From assembly GCF_029360645.1 (NCBI RefSeq), contig NZ_JARDUA010000002.1, positions 434,001-498,000 on the forward strand: 64,000 nucleotides of DNA. Direction: 5' to 3'. The position numbers and the translations under genes were made by a program. The stretch comes from Pontibacter litorisediminis. GTDB taxonomy: Bacteria > Bacteroidota > Bacteroidia > Cytophagales > Hymenobacteraceae. Position 1 is the first letter of the stretch. Each line of letters begins with the position of its first letter. This document shows, in pieces, positions 1 to 8,464 of this stretch. Under the pieces are notes generated by a model that ran no database searches, was not told the DNA's origin, and was given only the letters and a program-made list of their open reading frames with translations.

Positions 1-1
1 C

Positions 2-1192
2 GGCTACAGAACCACGGCCACAGAAGAAAACCCGATGCTGCGCAAGATCGAAGGCGAGATAGCCAACACGCGGAGCGCCATTGAGGCCAACCTGCAGAAC
101 CTGGTGGAGTCGGCCAACATCTCTATTGCCAACGTAAACGAGCGGATCGGCAAGATAGAGTCTACGCTTGCCTCCCTGCCCGAGAACGAGCGCAAGCTGA
201 TGGACCTGCAGAGCCAGTCCGAGTTCATCGACAAGAAGTATGACTTCCTGCTGGAGAAACGTGCTGAGGCTGCCATTGCCCTGGCCACCAACGCGACGGA
301 CAAAAAGATCATCGACAAGGCCTCTATGGTAGGCAGTACCCCTGTTAACGTGAAGCCGAAGATGATCTACCTGCTGGCCCTGCTCATCGGCTTGGCCATA
401 CCTGCCGGCGTGATAGTGCTGCTGTCGAACGTGGACAACACCATACAGGGTAAAAACGAGTTAAGCAACCTGACCAGAATCCCTTTCCTGGGGGTGGTGG
501 CGCATGGCTCTAAGTCGGATAAGCTGGCTGTGCTGAATAACCAGCGCTCGGCCATTGCCGAGTCGTTCAGGTCGATACGCATAAACCTGCAGTACCTGAT
601 GTCGGACCAGGAGTTCCAGGTAATCGGCCTCACCTCCTCTGTCTCAGGCGAGGGCAAGACCTTCTGCTCTGTGAACCTGAGCTCTGAGATTGCCATGTCG
701 GGCAAGCGTGTGGTGCTTATTGAGTCGGACATGCGCAAGCCAACCTTCAGCAAGTACTTTCCGGTGGCTGAGTCTGTTGGCCTGTCGACGTACCTGACGC
801 AGGGGCAGGCACTGGAGGAGGTGGTGCAGAAAACTTACATGGAGAACCTCGACATCATCCCGTGCGGACCGATTCCTGAGAACGCCCTCCACCTGCTGGA
901 GTCGCCGAAGATGCAGGAGCTTGTAAACAAGCTGAAAGAGCAGTATGATTATGTGGTGGTGGATACCCCACCGATTGGCTTCGTTTCAGAGTACTTTGTG
1001 CTGATGCGCCACATGGACGTGAACCTGTACGTGGTGAAGCATAAGTATACTAACAAAGACATGTTGGCCGAGATAAATGAGTTGTACAACGCCGGCAAGG
1101 TGAAGAACCTTTACATGATCATGAACGACCTCAACTACAACAAGACCTATGAGTACGGCTATAAGAAAAAGGCCAAGTACTACTACGTCTAA
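2..1192 (+). CDS. Wzc-type polysaccharide biosynthesis tyrosine autokinase, 3' part
   Basis: The reading frame is open to the left edge, so only the last 396 residues are visible and the start lies outside the window. It shows a coiled-coil periplasmic stretch (about residues 12-100), a membrane helix (about 121-142) and a cytoplasmic BY-kinase domain. That domain carries a Walker A motif GEGKT (216-220), a Walker A' motif VVLIESDMRKP (about 237-247) and a Walker B motif VVVDTPP with Asp at about 321. The tail holds many tyrosines (YEYGYKKKAKYYYV), the usual autophosphorylation cluster. Proteins of this family control chain length and export of Wzy-made polysaccharides together with a Wza-type outer-membrane channel, which is not in this window. 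It leads a + strand run of flippase, polymerase and transferase genes. Confidence 0.95.
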   Translation, partial: GYRTTATEENPMLRKIEGEIANTRSAIEANLQNLVESANISIANVNERIGKIESTLASLPENERKLMDLQSQSEFIDKKYDFLLEKRAEAAIALATNATDKKIIDKASMVGSTPVNVKPKMIYLLALLIGLAIPAGVIVLLSNVDNTIQGKNELSNLTRIPFLGVVAHGSKSDKLAVLNNQRSAIAESFRSIRINLQYLMSDQEFQVIGLTSSVSGEGKTFCSVNLSSEIAMSGKRVVLIESDMRKPTFSKYFPVAESVGLSTYLTQGQALEEVVQKTYMENLDIIPCGPIPENALHLLESPKMQELVNKLKEQYDYVVVDTPPIGFVSEYFVLMRHMDVNLYVVKHKYTNKDMLAEINELYNAGKVKNLYMIMNDLNYNKTYEYGYKKKAKYYYV

Positions 1193-1269
1193 CCCTATTT
1201 ACCAACATAACAGCGGGTGCAGCCAGAGTGGCTGCACCTCACCTGTTACTCTATACCAGCATACCACAG

Positions 1270-2823
1270 ATGAGTAAAAATTTAGCCTCCAAAGCTGTCA
1301 GCGGCCTGAAGTGGGGAACCGTCTCCACGGTAGCCAACGCAGTGATGCAGATTGGCTATACCTCGGCCATGGCCCGCCTGCTGGCCCCGGAGGCTTTTGG
1401 TCTGGTGGCCATTGCCAGCGTGATCCTACGCTTCGGCAGTTACTTTGCGCATTTGGGTCTCTCGCAGGCTATTATTCAAAAAGATGAGCTAACAGAGGAT
1501 AACATCCGGGCTGCCTTTACATCATCCGCGCTGCTTGGCCTTTTCTTCACCGTGCTGATCTGGGCACTGGCTCCCTTCGCCACCATGTTCTTCGATAACG
1601 ATGTGTATGGGAGCGAGCAAGTGACGCCCATTGTGCGCCTCATGTCCATGGCACTGTTGATAGGCGGCCTGTCCTCCACAGCCTCTAGCCTGTGTGAGCG
1701 CAACATGCGGTTTAAGGAGCTAAGCATTGTTGAGACGCTCTCCTACATCATATCCTACCTGGGGGTTGGGGTAGTTCTCGCTTACCTGGGCTACGGTGTT
1801 TGGAGCCTTGTGATCGCCACACTTACGCAGGCATCACTTGTGGCCCTGGGGGCTTATTTCATAACAAGGCATAACGTCTTGCCTCTATTTAAATGGGAGT
1901 CTTACAAACCACTGTTTAGCTATGGCAGCAGAATGTCTGTCATCAGTTTTCTGGAGTTCCTGAGCCAGGACATGGCCACCATACTTATCGGGAAGACACT
2001 GGGGCCGTACAGATTGGGCCTGTATGACCGGGCGCATAGGCTGGTAAACCTGCCCATGTACATGCTAACCCGCACCATTAGCCGTGTTATATTTCCGTCC
2101 TTCAGTAAGTTACAGGCAGAAACGTCCAAGTTGGCGAGTGCCTATATTTCCAGCACGACGCTTCTGGCTACCATAATCATACCCACTTGCCTGGGCTTGT
2201 TGGTGGCTGCGCCCGAGGTGGTGTACATCCTTCTAGGCGACCAGTGGGGCGAGTCGATCCCTGTGCTGCAGGTGCTTTGCCTGGCTATTCCCTTGAGCTT
2301 TATCACCATGTTTGCAGGGATCGTGTGCGATGCTAAGGCCGTGCTTAACATTAAGATCGTGCTGACGCTCGTGTTTATAGGTGTGATAACGACTTTCTTC
2401 TTTGTGCTGAGGCAATATGGCCTGATCGGGTTCGCCTTCGCCGTTCTGGCGGGTGAGATAGTGCGTATTCTGTTCTACCAAACAGTCCTGAACCGGATTC
2501 TGAAGCTTTCTTACTTGGAGCAAATGCAGGTGTACGTGCCAGGCTTGGTCAACGGTGTGCTTATAGCCGCCATCATCTATGCCCTAAGCAGTGTGCTGCG
2601 TGGCCTTGACCTGTCCCATGTGCTCGTGCTGGCTTGCCAGATAACAACAGGGGCGATTCTGTTCATAGTCCTGACCCTGTTCTTCCCGCACAACACGCTT
2701 AAAACGCAAATAAACAAGCTTCTTTCAAAGTTCGGGGTTGATGAGAACTCGACGAGCTATTACGGCAAGATGCTATCAAAATATAGAAAATCCGTAATCA
2801 ACAATACTGAAGCAGTAAATTGA
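1270..2823 (+). CDS. Wzx-like polysaccharide flippase (MOP superfamily)
   Basis: A 517-residue polytopic membrane protein with about 12-14 hydrophobic helices and the N-terminal pattern typical of WzxC-like flippases (KAVSGLKWGTVSTVANAVMQ). This family moves undecaprenyl-linked oligosaccharide repeat units across the inner membrane. The ATG at 1270 is preferred to an in-frame ATG at 1228 because family homology starts here (MSKNLASKAVSGLKWG) and the extra 14 residues look like untranslated leader. It follows the tyrosine kinase by 77 bp and precedes a glycosyltransferase by 9 bp, so it is probably in the same operon. The long helix-rich C-terminus (polysaccharide synthesis C-terminal type) is complete. 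Confidence 0.93.
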   Translation: MSKNLASKAVSGLKWGTVSTVANAVMQIGYTSAMARLLAPEAFGLVAIASVILRFGSYFAHLGLSQAIIQKDELTEDNIRAAFTSSALLGLFFTVLIWALAPFATMFFDNDVYGSEQVTPIVRLMSMALLIGGLSSTASSLCERNMRFKELSIVETLSYIISYLGVGVVLAYLGYGVWSLVIATLTQASLVALGAYFITRHNVLPLFKWESYKPLFSYGSRMSVISFLEFLSQDMATILIGKTLGPYRLGLYDRAHRLVNLPMYMLTRTISRVIFPSFSKLQAETSKLASAYISSTTLLATIIIPTCLGLLVAAPEVVYILLGDQWGESIPVLQVLCLAIPLSFITMFAGIVCDAKAVLNIKIVLTLVFIGVITTFFFVLRQYGLIGFAFAVLAGEIVRILFYQTVLNRILKLSYLEQMQVYVPGLVNGVLIAAIIYALSSVLRGLDLSHVLVLACQITTGAILFIVLTLFFPHNTLKTQINKLLSKFGVDENSTSYYGKMLSKYRKSVINNTEAVN

Positions 2824-2832
2824 CATACAAAT

Positions 2833-4038
2833 ATGGTTATAGGAGTATCCGGGCCGGTAGATATAAAGCTTTTGGAATGTGATTTCGGGGACACGGCCAT
2901 ACCTAACACGAATACATTTCCGTTAATATCCCACTTTATCAACGCCCTGATCAAACGGGGTTACCATGTTATCGCCTATACGAATTCTGGCGAAGTCTCA
3001 GAGCCTACCGTACTGCATAGCAAACAAGTAACAGTATGCATCGGCTGCACAAAGCCGCAGCCAGGCAGAAGGGTCTTTAACTATGAAAGGGAGCAGCTGA
3101 AGGCCCTGATGCTGCAGCACCCTGCTGACATCATTTACGCTTTCTGGACGTATGAGTACGCCTGGGCTGCGCTGGACAGCGGCATACCCACCGTGGTAAG
3201 CATCCACGACATCGCCTGGAAAATATTACTGAAGCAGCCTGACATGTTCCGGCTCGTACGCTTCCTCATGAACGCTGTGGTTGTTTACAGAGCAAAATGG
3301 CTGGTGGCTAACTCAGCTTATACCTACTCCCAGTTATCAGCCCGGAACAAGCGGAAGGCAACTGTCATCAACAACTTCTATACACCACACCTGGATGGGC
3401 CCTTGCCCCCTGGAAAGGTAAAGGGGAATTACATTATCTCCGTCGTGATGGGCTTCACCAAACGCAAGGGCGTTCCGAGGGCGCTACATGCCTTTGCCAG
3501 ACTGAAAAAGAAGTTTCCGGCACTGGAGTACCACCTGATCGGGGCTGACATGGAACCCGGGGGAGCCGCGCAGCAATATGCCCGGCAGCATAACCTGGAG
3601 GACGGTGTGCGGTTTTTGGGGCCATGCTCCCATCAGGAGCTGATGCAGCATGTAACTGGTGCCAGGGTGCTCCTGCACCCTTCGGAAGAAGAATCATTTG
3701 GGATGGCCGTGCTGGAGTCTATGATTGCGGGCACACCTGTAGTGGGTGGCAGGCGCAGCGGCTTTGTACCCTACCTGCTGGACCACGGAGACGCTGGTGT
3801 GCTGTGTGACATACAATCTGAGGAAGAAATGGCCGCCGCCGCGGAGCGCCTCTTACGTGATGATGCTTTCGCGCAACAGGTGGCCTCCAAGGCTTACGCA
3901 TTTGCGAAGGCGCACTTTTCTGAAGAAGTTGTGGCAGAGCAACACCTGAAGCTGTTCGCCTCCATACTTAACACAGGAAACACTAAGCGCCCGGCTTCAG
4001 TACAAGAGAGAGCTGCCACCTCGCTGCTTAACAATTGA
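2833..4038 (+). CDS. Glycosyltransferase family 4 (GT-B fold)
   Basis: A 401-residue cytoplasmic transferase. The C-terminal half carries the retaining GT4/GT1-fold signature, with SEEESFGMAVLESM at about residues 283-296 (the E-x7-E pair that binds the nucleotide sugar) and then GTPVVGG. The N-terminal acceptor domain begins at MVIGVSGPVDIKLLE. It starts 9 bp after the flippase and sits 19 bp before the Wzy-like gene, which argues for one transcript and for a role in building the repeat unit on the lipid carrier. Donor and acceptor sugars cannot be read from sequence. Confidence 0.92.
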   Translation: MVIGVSGPVDIKLLECDFGDTAIPNTNTFPLISHFINALIKRGYHVIAYTNSGEVSEPTVLHSKQVTVCIGCTKPQPGRRVFNYEREQLKALMLQHPADIIYAFWTYEYAWAALDSGIPTVVSIHDIAWKILLKQPDMFRLVRFLMNAVVVYRAKWLVANSAYTYSQLSARNKRKATVINNFYTPHLDGPLPPGKVKGNYIISVVMGFTKRKGVPRALHAFARLKKKFPALEYHLIGADMEPGGAAQQYARQHNLEDGVRFLGPCSHQELMQHVTGARVLLHPSEEESFGMAVLESMIAGTPVVGGRRSGFVPYLLDHGDAGVLCDIQSEEEMAAAAERLLRDDAFAQQVASKAYAFAKAHFSEEVVAEQHLKLFASILNTGNTKRPASVQERAATSLLNN

Positions 4039-4057
4039 TATTAGCAACATCAGCACC

Positions 4058-5374
4058 ATGAAGTTAAACTACAGCATCATTTTCGCCTTCCCGCTCATGC
4101 TGATCATGTTCCTGGACCCAATGTACCTGGAACTGTTGGCAGGAGGCAACGAGGATACGCTGGGCTCTATGCTTAGTGTGTTGGTAAAGCTAAACGCCGG
4201 GATCGCCTTTCTGTATAGCGCCTATCGTTTTCAGACCATGTCTCCGTTCATGCGCTTTGTATTTGTGCTTGTTACCATTTATGTGTTCGGCATGTCGTTC
4301 GAGTCCTACTACAAGTATAACAGCTTCTTCATCTACCCGCATGTGTTTTTAAGGCTGCTCTTGTTTTACTTCGTGTTCTTCATTTATACTTTCTATAAGA
4401 ACAACGACCACCTCCGGTTGAACCACATCATCAACTTTATCCTGATCGGTTTTGCCCTGAACGTTGTGCTGATACATCCCGAGGCCCTTAGCATCGCTTC
4501 GTTCACAAACCATGAGCGCGGCGTAAATGCCACCACCATGTACATGCTGGTTATCCCTTTCCTGTACTTTGCCAGCAAGTACCTTTTCGAAGGCGGCATG
4601 TACAACCTGATCATGGGCTTTGTGGTGGTACTGGCCATCATCTTCTTTCAGCACAGAACGGTGTGGGTCTGCATGACGATTATCCTCGCTGTGTACGTTT
4701 ACCTGGTTCATTTCAAGGCTGTCGTGAAAGTGAATTTCGGTAAGCTGCTTCCTATTGGCTTTGTGATTGTTATGTTAGGCATCCTGAGCAGTGCCTTCCT
4801 TTTCTCCACCCACCCGGAAATCATCACCAAGATTCAGGAGAACTTCTCAGACATCGAAAATGCCAGTGAGCAGGGAACCGGCGGCTGGCGGTACAATCAG
4901 TTTCTGTCTTACCTGCCCTTTATACAAGATAACTTTATCATGGGCATGCGATTCGAAGGCTTTGAACTACCTATCCAGTTTTACCGCGACGACCTTAACG
5001 CACCCGTGTTTGAGGATGGCAACGGCCACCACTTCCATAGCTTTTATGTGGATGTGCTCTTTTACGTAGGCATGGTGGGCATGACGCTGTTTATGCTCAT
5101 GCAGTTTTATGCCATGAAGAAAGGCTTTGCAGGAAAACGGCTGAACGAGAAGCAGATTGTTATACTTGCCTTCATCTCCAGTGGCCTGGTGTACGGCATT
5201 TCTTACATACTGCCCTACTTCTACTACGCCTTCCTGGGCCTGGCTATTGCTTACCTGGAGCAGGACATAACCCAATATACCTTTTTACCAGATTTTGCCA
5301 AGCGCCGGAGAGATAGGATTAGCCAGCGCAAGCGTGATCGAATAACTGCTCTTCAAACAGTAACCCCATCTTAA
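4058..5374 (+). CDS. O-antigen polymerase/ligase-like membrane protein (Wzy type)
   Basis: A 438-residue integral membrane protein with about 10-12 predicted helices and one larger extracytoplasmic loop (about residues 245-325) before the last helices. This layout is shared by Wzy polymerases and WaaL ligases. Primary sequence conservation in this superfamily is low, so the assignment relies on topology and on its place between a flippase, a kinase and glycosyltransferases. In a Wzx/Wzy system it would polymerise repeat units in the periplasm. The C-terminus is a basic cytoplasmic tail (KRRRDRISQRKRDR). Confidence 0.85.
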   Translation: MKLNYSIIFAFPLMLIMFLDPMYLELLAGGNEDTLGSMLSVLVKLNAGIAFLYSAYRFQTMSPFMRFVFVLVTIYVFGMSFESYYKYNSFFIYPHVFLRLLLFYFVFFIYTFYKNNDHLRLNHIINFILIGFALNVVLIHPEALSIASFTNHERGVNATTMYMLVIPFLYFASKYLFEGGMYNLIMGFVVVLAIIFFQHRTVWVCMTIILAVYVYLVHFKAVVKVNFGKLLPIGFVIVMLGILSSAFLFSTHPEIITKIQENFSDIENASEQGTGGWRYNQFLSYLPFIQDNFIMGMRFEGFELPIQFYRDDLNAPVFEDGNGHHFHSFYVDVLFYVGMVGMTLFMLMQFYAMKKGFAGKRLNEKQIVILAFISSGLVYGISYILPYFYYAFLGLAIAYLEQDITQYTFLPDFAKRRRDRISQRKRDRITALQTVTPS

Positions 5375-5414
5375 GAATAGCAGTACAAGTATATATCTTA
5401 ACCCTTACACTTGT

Positions 5415-6350
5415 ATGAGTACCTCTATACCGCAAGAACCATTGCACACTCCGGTGTTGCTGATCATATTTAACAGAGCCCATACCACCCAGAAAGTTTT
5501 TGACCGCATACGGCAGGTAAAGCCCAAGAAGCTGTACGTGGCCGCCGACGGGCCGCGCCCGCACGTGGCCACCGATGCCGAGCGCTGCGCCGAGACCCGC
5601 CGCATTGTGGAGCAGGTGGATTGGGATTGCGAGGTGAAGACGCTGTTTCAGGAACAGAACCTGGGCTGCGGCGTGGCTCCCTCCCGCTCTATCTCCTGGC
5701 TTTTCGAGAACGAGGAGACCGGCATTATACTCGAGGATGACTGCATCCCGTCGCAAAGCTTTTTCTGGTTCTGCCAGGAGCTGCTGCAGAAGTACAAACA
5801 GGACACCCGCGTGATGCACATCAGCGGCAACAACTACCTGGATGGCTGGCGCCGCGACTCCGACTACTCCTACTACTTCTCCGACAAGGTGAACAGCTGG
5901 GGCTGGGCCACCTGGCGCCGTGCCTGGCAGCTCTACGACTTTAACCTGGGCAACTACCCAGAGCTTAAGAACAAAGGCTACCTCAACGGCATCTTCCTCA
6001 ACAAGTTCGAGGAGAAGTATAGGCTCAGCAAGCTGGAGGAGACCTTTGAGAACATCCGGAAAGGCGATGTGTGGGATTACCAGTGGGAGTTTACCGTCTA
6101 CAGCAACTCCGGCCTCTGCATCGTGCCCGAGGTGAACCTGGTGCGCAACATCGGCTTTGGCGAGGATGCCACCCACACCTTTAACCTGCACGACAAGAAG
6201 GCCCAAGTATACGAGGAGGAAATAGCTTTTCCGCTTCGCCACCCCAAGTTCGTGATCCGCGATGTAGAGTCGGACCGGCGAAACTTTAATAAAATGATGC
6301 GCGACAAAGCAAGCGCCAAACTGAAAGCTATGTTCAGCTTTAGTCTGTAA
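5415..6350 (+). CDS. Glycosyltransferase, GT-A fold (GNT-I/hemolytic-HlpA-like)
   Basis: A 311-residue protein that opens with TPVLLIIFNRAHTTQKVFDRI, as in Bacteroidota nucleotide-diphospho-sugar transferases related to eukaryotic GNT-I. An EDD motif at about residues 106-109 (GIILEDDCIPSQSFF) is the metal/nucleotide-binding DxD equivalent. A following stretch with WGWATWRRAW is typical of this subfamily. It lies 40 bp after the Wzy-like gene and 8 bp before the next glycosyltransferase. The sugar specificity is unknown. Confidence 0.88.
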   Translation: MSTSIPQEPLHTPVLLIIFNRAHTTQKVFDRIRQVKPKKLYVAADGPRPHVATDAERCAETRRIVEQVDWDCEVKTLFQEQNLGCGVAPSRSISWLFENEETGIILEDDCIPSQSFFWFCQELLQKYKQDTRVMHISGNNYLDGWRRDSDYSYYFSDKVNSWGWATWRRAWQLYDFNLGNYPELKNKGYLNGIFLNKFEEKYRLSKLEETFENIRKGDVWDYQWEFTVYSNSGLCIVPEVNLVRNIGFGEDATHTFNLHDKKAQVYEEEIAFPLRHPKFVIRDVESDRRNFNKMMRDKASAKLKAMFSFSL

Positions 6351-6358
6351 TTGAGTAT

Positions 6359-7606
6359 ATGAAATTACTTTTATCTGCATATGCCTGCGAGCCCAACCGG
6401 GGCACCGAACTGGGCAACGGTTGGAACTGGGCGCTGAATACGGCCAAGCTTGGCCATGAAGTATGGTGCCTGACCACTGTGGAAGGCCGTGAAAGTATAG
6501 AAAAGGAAGTAGAGAAACTGGCGCTGCCGAACCTGCACATCGTGTTTGTGGAGCTACCGGCCTGGGTTGATAAGCTCTTCGAATACCACCTGGGTTTTTA
6601 CCCGCACTACATGTACTGGCAGCACCGCGCTTACCAAAAGGCAAAGGAGCTGGATGAAAAAATCAACTTCGACCTGGTGCACCACGTGACTATCGGTAGC
6701 CTGCAGATGGGTACGGCCCTGTGGCGTTTGAACAAGCCGCTCATCTTCGGCCCGACAGGCGGCGGCCAGGAAGCTCCGCGTGCGCTGAAGAAATACTTCT
6801 TTAGCGGGTGGAAAACCGAGGTCATGCGCAAGGTGATCAGCGAACTGTTGCTGGCCCTGAACCCGAACGCCCGCAGAGCCATGCAGCATGCCTCGCTGGT
6901 GCTCACCACCAACCAGGACACCTACGACATGGCCCAGCGCATCGGCGCCCTGAACCCGAAGATGTTTCTGGACACCAGCCTGCCCGAGGACTTTTACCCG
7001 GAGGCCTATCCCGAGCGCATTCCGGACGAGACGCTGAAGATTCTGTGGGTGGGCCGCCTGTTTGCCCGCAAAGGGTTGCCGCTGGTGCTGGATGCCCTGA
7101 GCAAGGTGCGCCCTGATGTGAAGTATGAGCTGACCATACTGGGCGATGGCCCCATGCACGATTATGTGCCGCGCTGGATAGAGGAGTACAAGCTGCAAGG
7201 GAAGGTAAACTGGAAAGGCCAGGTGCCGTGGGATGAGGTGAAACGCGCCTATACCGCCAGCGACCTTTTTCTGTTCTGCAGCCTCCGCGACTCCAGTGCC
7301 GCCCAGTTTCTGGAGGCCATGGCCTACGGCCTGCCGATTGTTACGCTGGACCTGCACGGCGCCAGAAACCTGGTACCGGATGATGCCGGCGTGAAAGTGC
7401 CGGTTAGCACCTCCCAGGAAACCGTGAAAGCCATTGCCGCTGCCGTGGAGAAATTACATGACCAACCCCTGCTGCGCCGTCAGTTGGGCATGAACGGCTA
7501 TAAATTCTCCAAATCGCAGACATGGACCAAAAAGACACAACACATCAACGAGTTTTACAGTAAGTATACCCAGGCCAAGCCTGCCGAACTAACCGTTCAA
7601 CCTTAG
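6359..7606 (+). CDS. Glycosyltransferase family 4
   Basis: A 415-residue GT-B transferase. The N-terminus MKLLLSAYACEPNRGTELG is characteristic of a GT4 subgroup common in exopolysaccharide clusters, followed by GPTGGGQEAP near residue 130. The C-terminal donor domain has LWVGRLFARKGLPLVL and the late catalytic region SSAAQFLEAMAYGLP (about residues 308-322). It is eight bases downstream of the previous transferase and 18 bp upstream of the next, so very likely co-transcribed. Confidence 0.93.
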   Translation: MKLLLSAYACEPNRGTELGNGWNWALNTAKLGHEVWCLTTVEGRESIEKEVEKLALPNLHIVFVELPAWVDKLFEYHLGFYPHYMYWQHRAYQKAKELDEKINFDLVHHVTIGSLQMGTALWRLNKPLIFGPTGGGQEAPRALKKYFFSGWKTEVMRKVISELLLALNPNARRAMQHASLVLTTNQDTYDMAQRIGALNPKMFLDTSLPEDFYPEAYPERIPDETLKILWVGRLFARKGLPLVLDALSKVRPDVKYELTILGDGPMHDYVPRWIEEYKLQGKVNWKGQVPWDEVKRAYTASDLFLFCSLRDSSAAQFLEAMAYGLPIVTLDLHGARNLVPDDAGVKVPVSTSQETVKAIAAAVEKLHDQPLLRRQLGMNGYKFSKSQTWTKKTQHINEFYSKYTQAKPAELTVQP

Positions 7607-7624
7607 TATTAGCCCTTAACACTT

Positions 7625-8464
7625 ATGTTATACATTGTCATACCTGTTTTCAACAGAAAGAACTTTACCAAAGAATGCCTGCTTTCCCTTCAACGAGGCA
7701 CTAACCAAAACTATAAAGTAATTGTGGTGGACGACGGCTCCACCGACGGCACCGCCGACATGCTGCGCGAGGAATTTCCGGAGACAGAAGTGCTTTTCGG
7801 AGACGGAAGCCTCTTCTGGACCGCCAGCGTGAACATGGGCATCAAGCACGCCCTGCAGCAAGGAGCCGAGTACGTGATGACGCTCAACAACGACTTGGAG
7901 GTAGCCGAGGACTATATCGAAAATACCTACAAGTGGATGGCAAAGAAGCCAAACGCCGTGATCGGGGCGTTGGAGATGGATGCCGGTACCCGCGAGCCAG
8001 CCTTTGGCGGCGAGATCGTGGATTTTAAGCTGAACAAGGTGCGCCACCTGCTGCAGGAACTACCGAAAGAGCAGCAGGCAGGATTGCATGCGGTATCGCA
8101 ACTGCCGGGCCGTGGCCTGCTTATACCTCGCGCTGTGTTCGAGAAGATCGGCCTGCTGGACCAGGACCGCTTCCCGCACTACGTGGCCGACTACGACTTC
8201 ACCCACACTGCCCTGCGCAACGGCTTTGAGCTGTACGTGAACTACGACGCTAAGCTTTATACTTACCCTGAGGAAAGCGGCGAGCGCAAAAACCGCCAGA
8301 GCAAGTCGCTGCAGAATTTCTACAAGCACCTGTTCGACATCAAGGGCGGCGGCAACCTGCGCGATTTTACCCGCTTCACGCTCAAGAACTGCCCTACACC
8401 GTATATCCCCTACTACCTGGCCAATGGCTACGCCCGGCGCATTTTTGGTTATATGCTGAAATAG
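7625..8464 (+). CDS. Glycosyltransferase family 2
   Basis: A 279-residue GT-A transferase starting MLYIVIPVFNRKNFTKECL. It has the nucleotide-binding DDGSTDGT at about residues 36-43 and a DxD-type LNNDLEV at about 86-92, close to rhamnosyltransferase-like members of GT2. It has no membrane segment, so it should act on the cytoplasmic face. Its TAG stop directly abuts the next candidate ATG at 8465. Confidence 0.93.
   Translation: MLYIVIPVFNRKNFTKECLLSLQRGTNQNYKVIVVDDGSTDGTADMLREEFPETEVLFGDGSLFWTASVNMGIKHALQQGAEYVMTLNNDLEVAEDYIENTYKWMAKKPNAVIGALEMDAGTREPAFGGEIVDFKLNKVRHLLQELPKEQQAGLHAVSQLPGRGLLIPRAVFEKIGLLDQDRFPHYVADYDFTHTALRNGFELYVNYDAKLYTYPEESGERKNRQSKSLQNFYKHLFDIKGGGNLRDFTRFTLKNCPTPYIPYYLANGYARRIFGYMLK

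Noticed and set aside
5319..6644. 441-codon minus-strand ORF
   Set aside because: Antisense to the GT-A glycosyltransferase gene and adjacent coding regions; amino-acid composition has no family signature.
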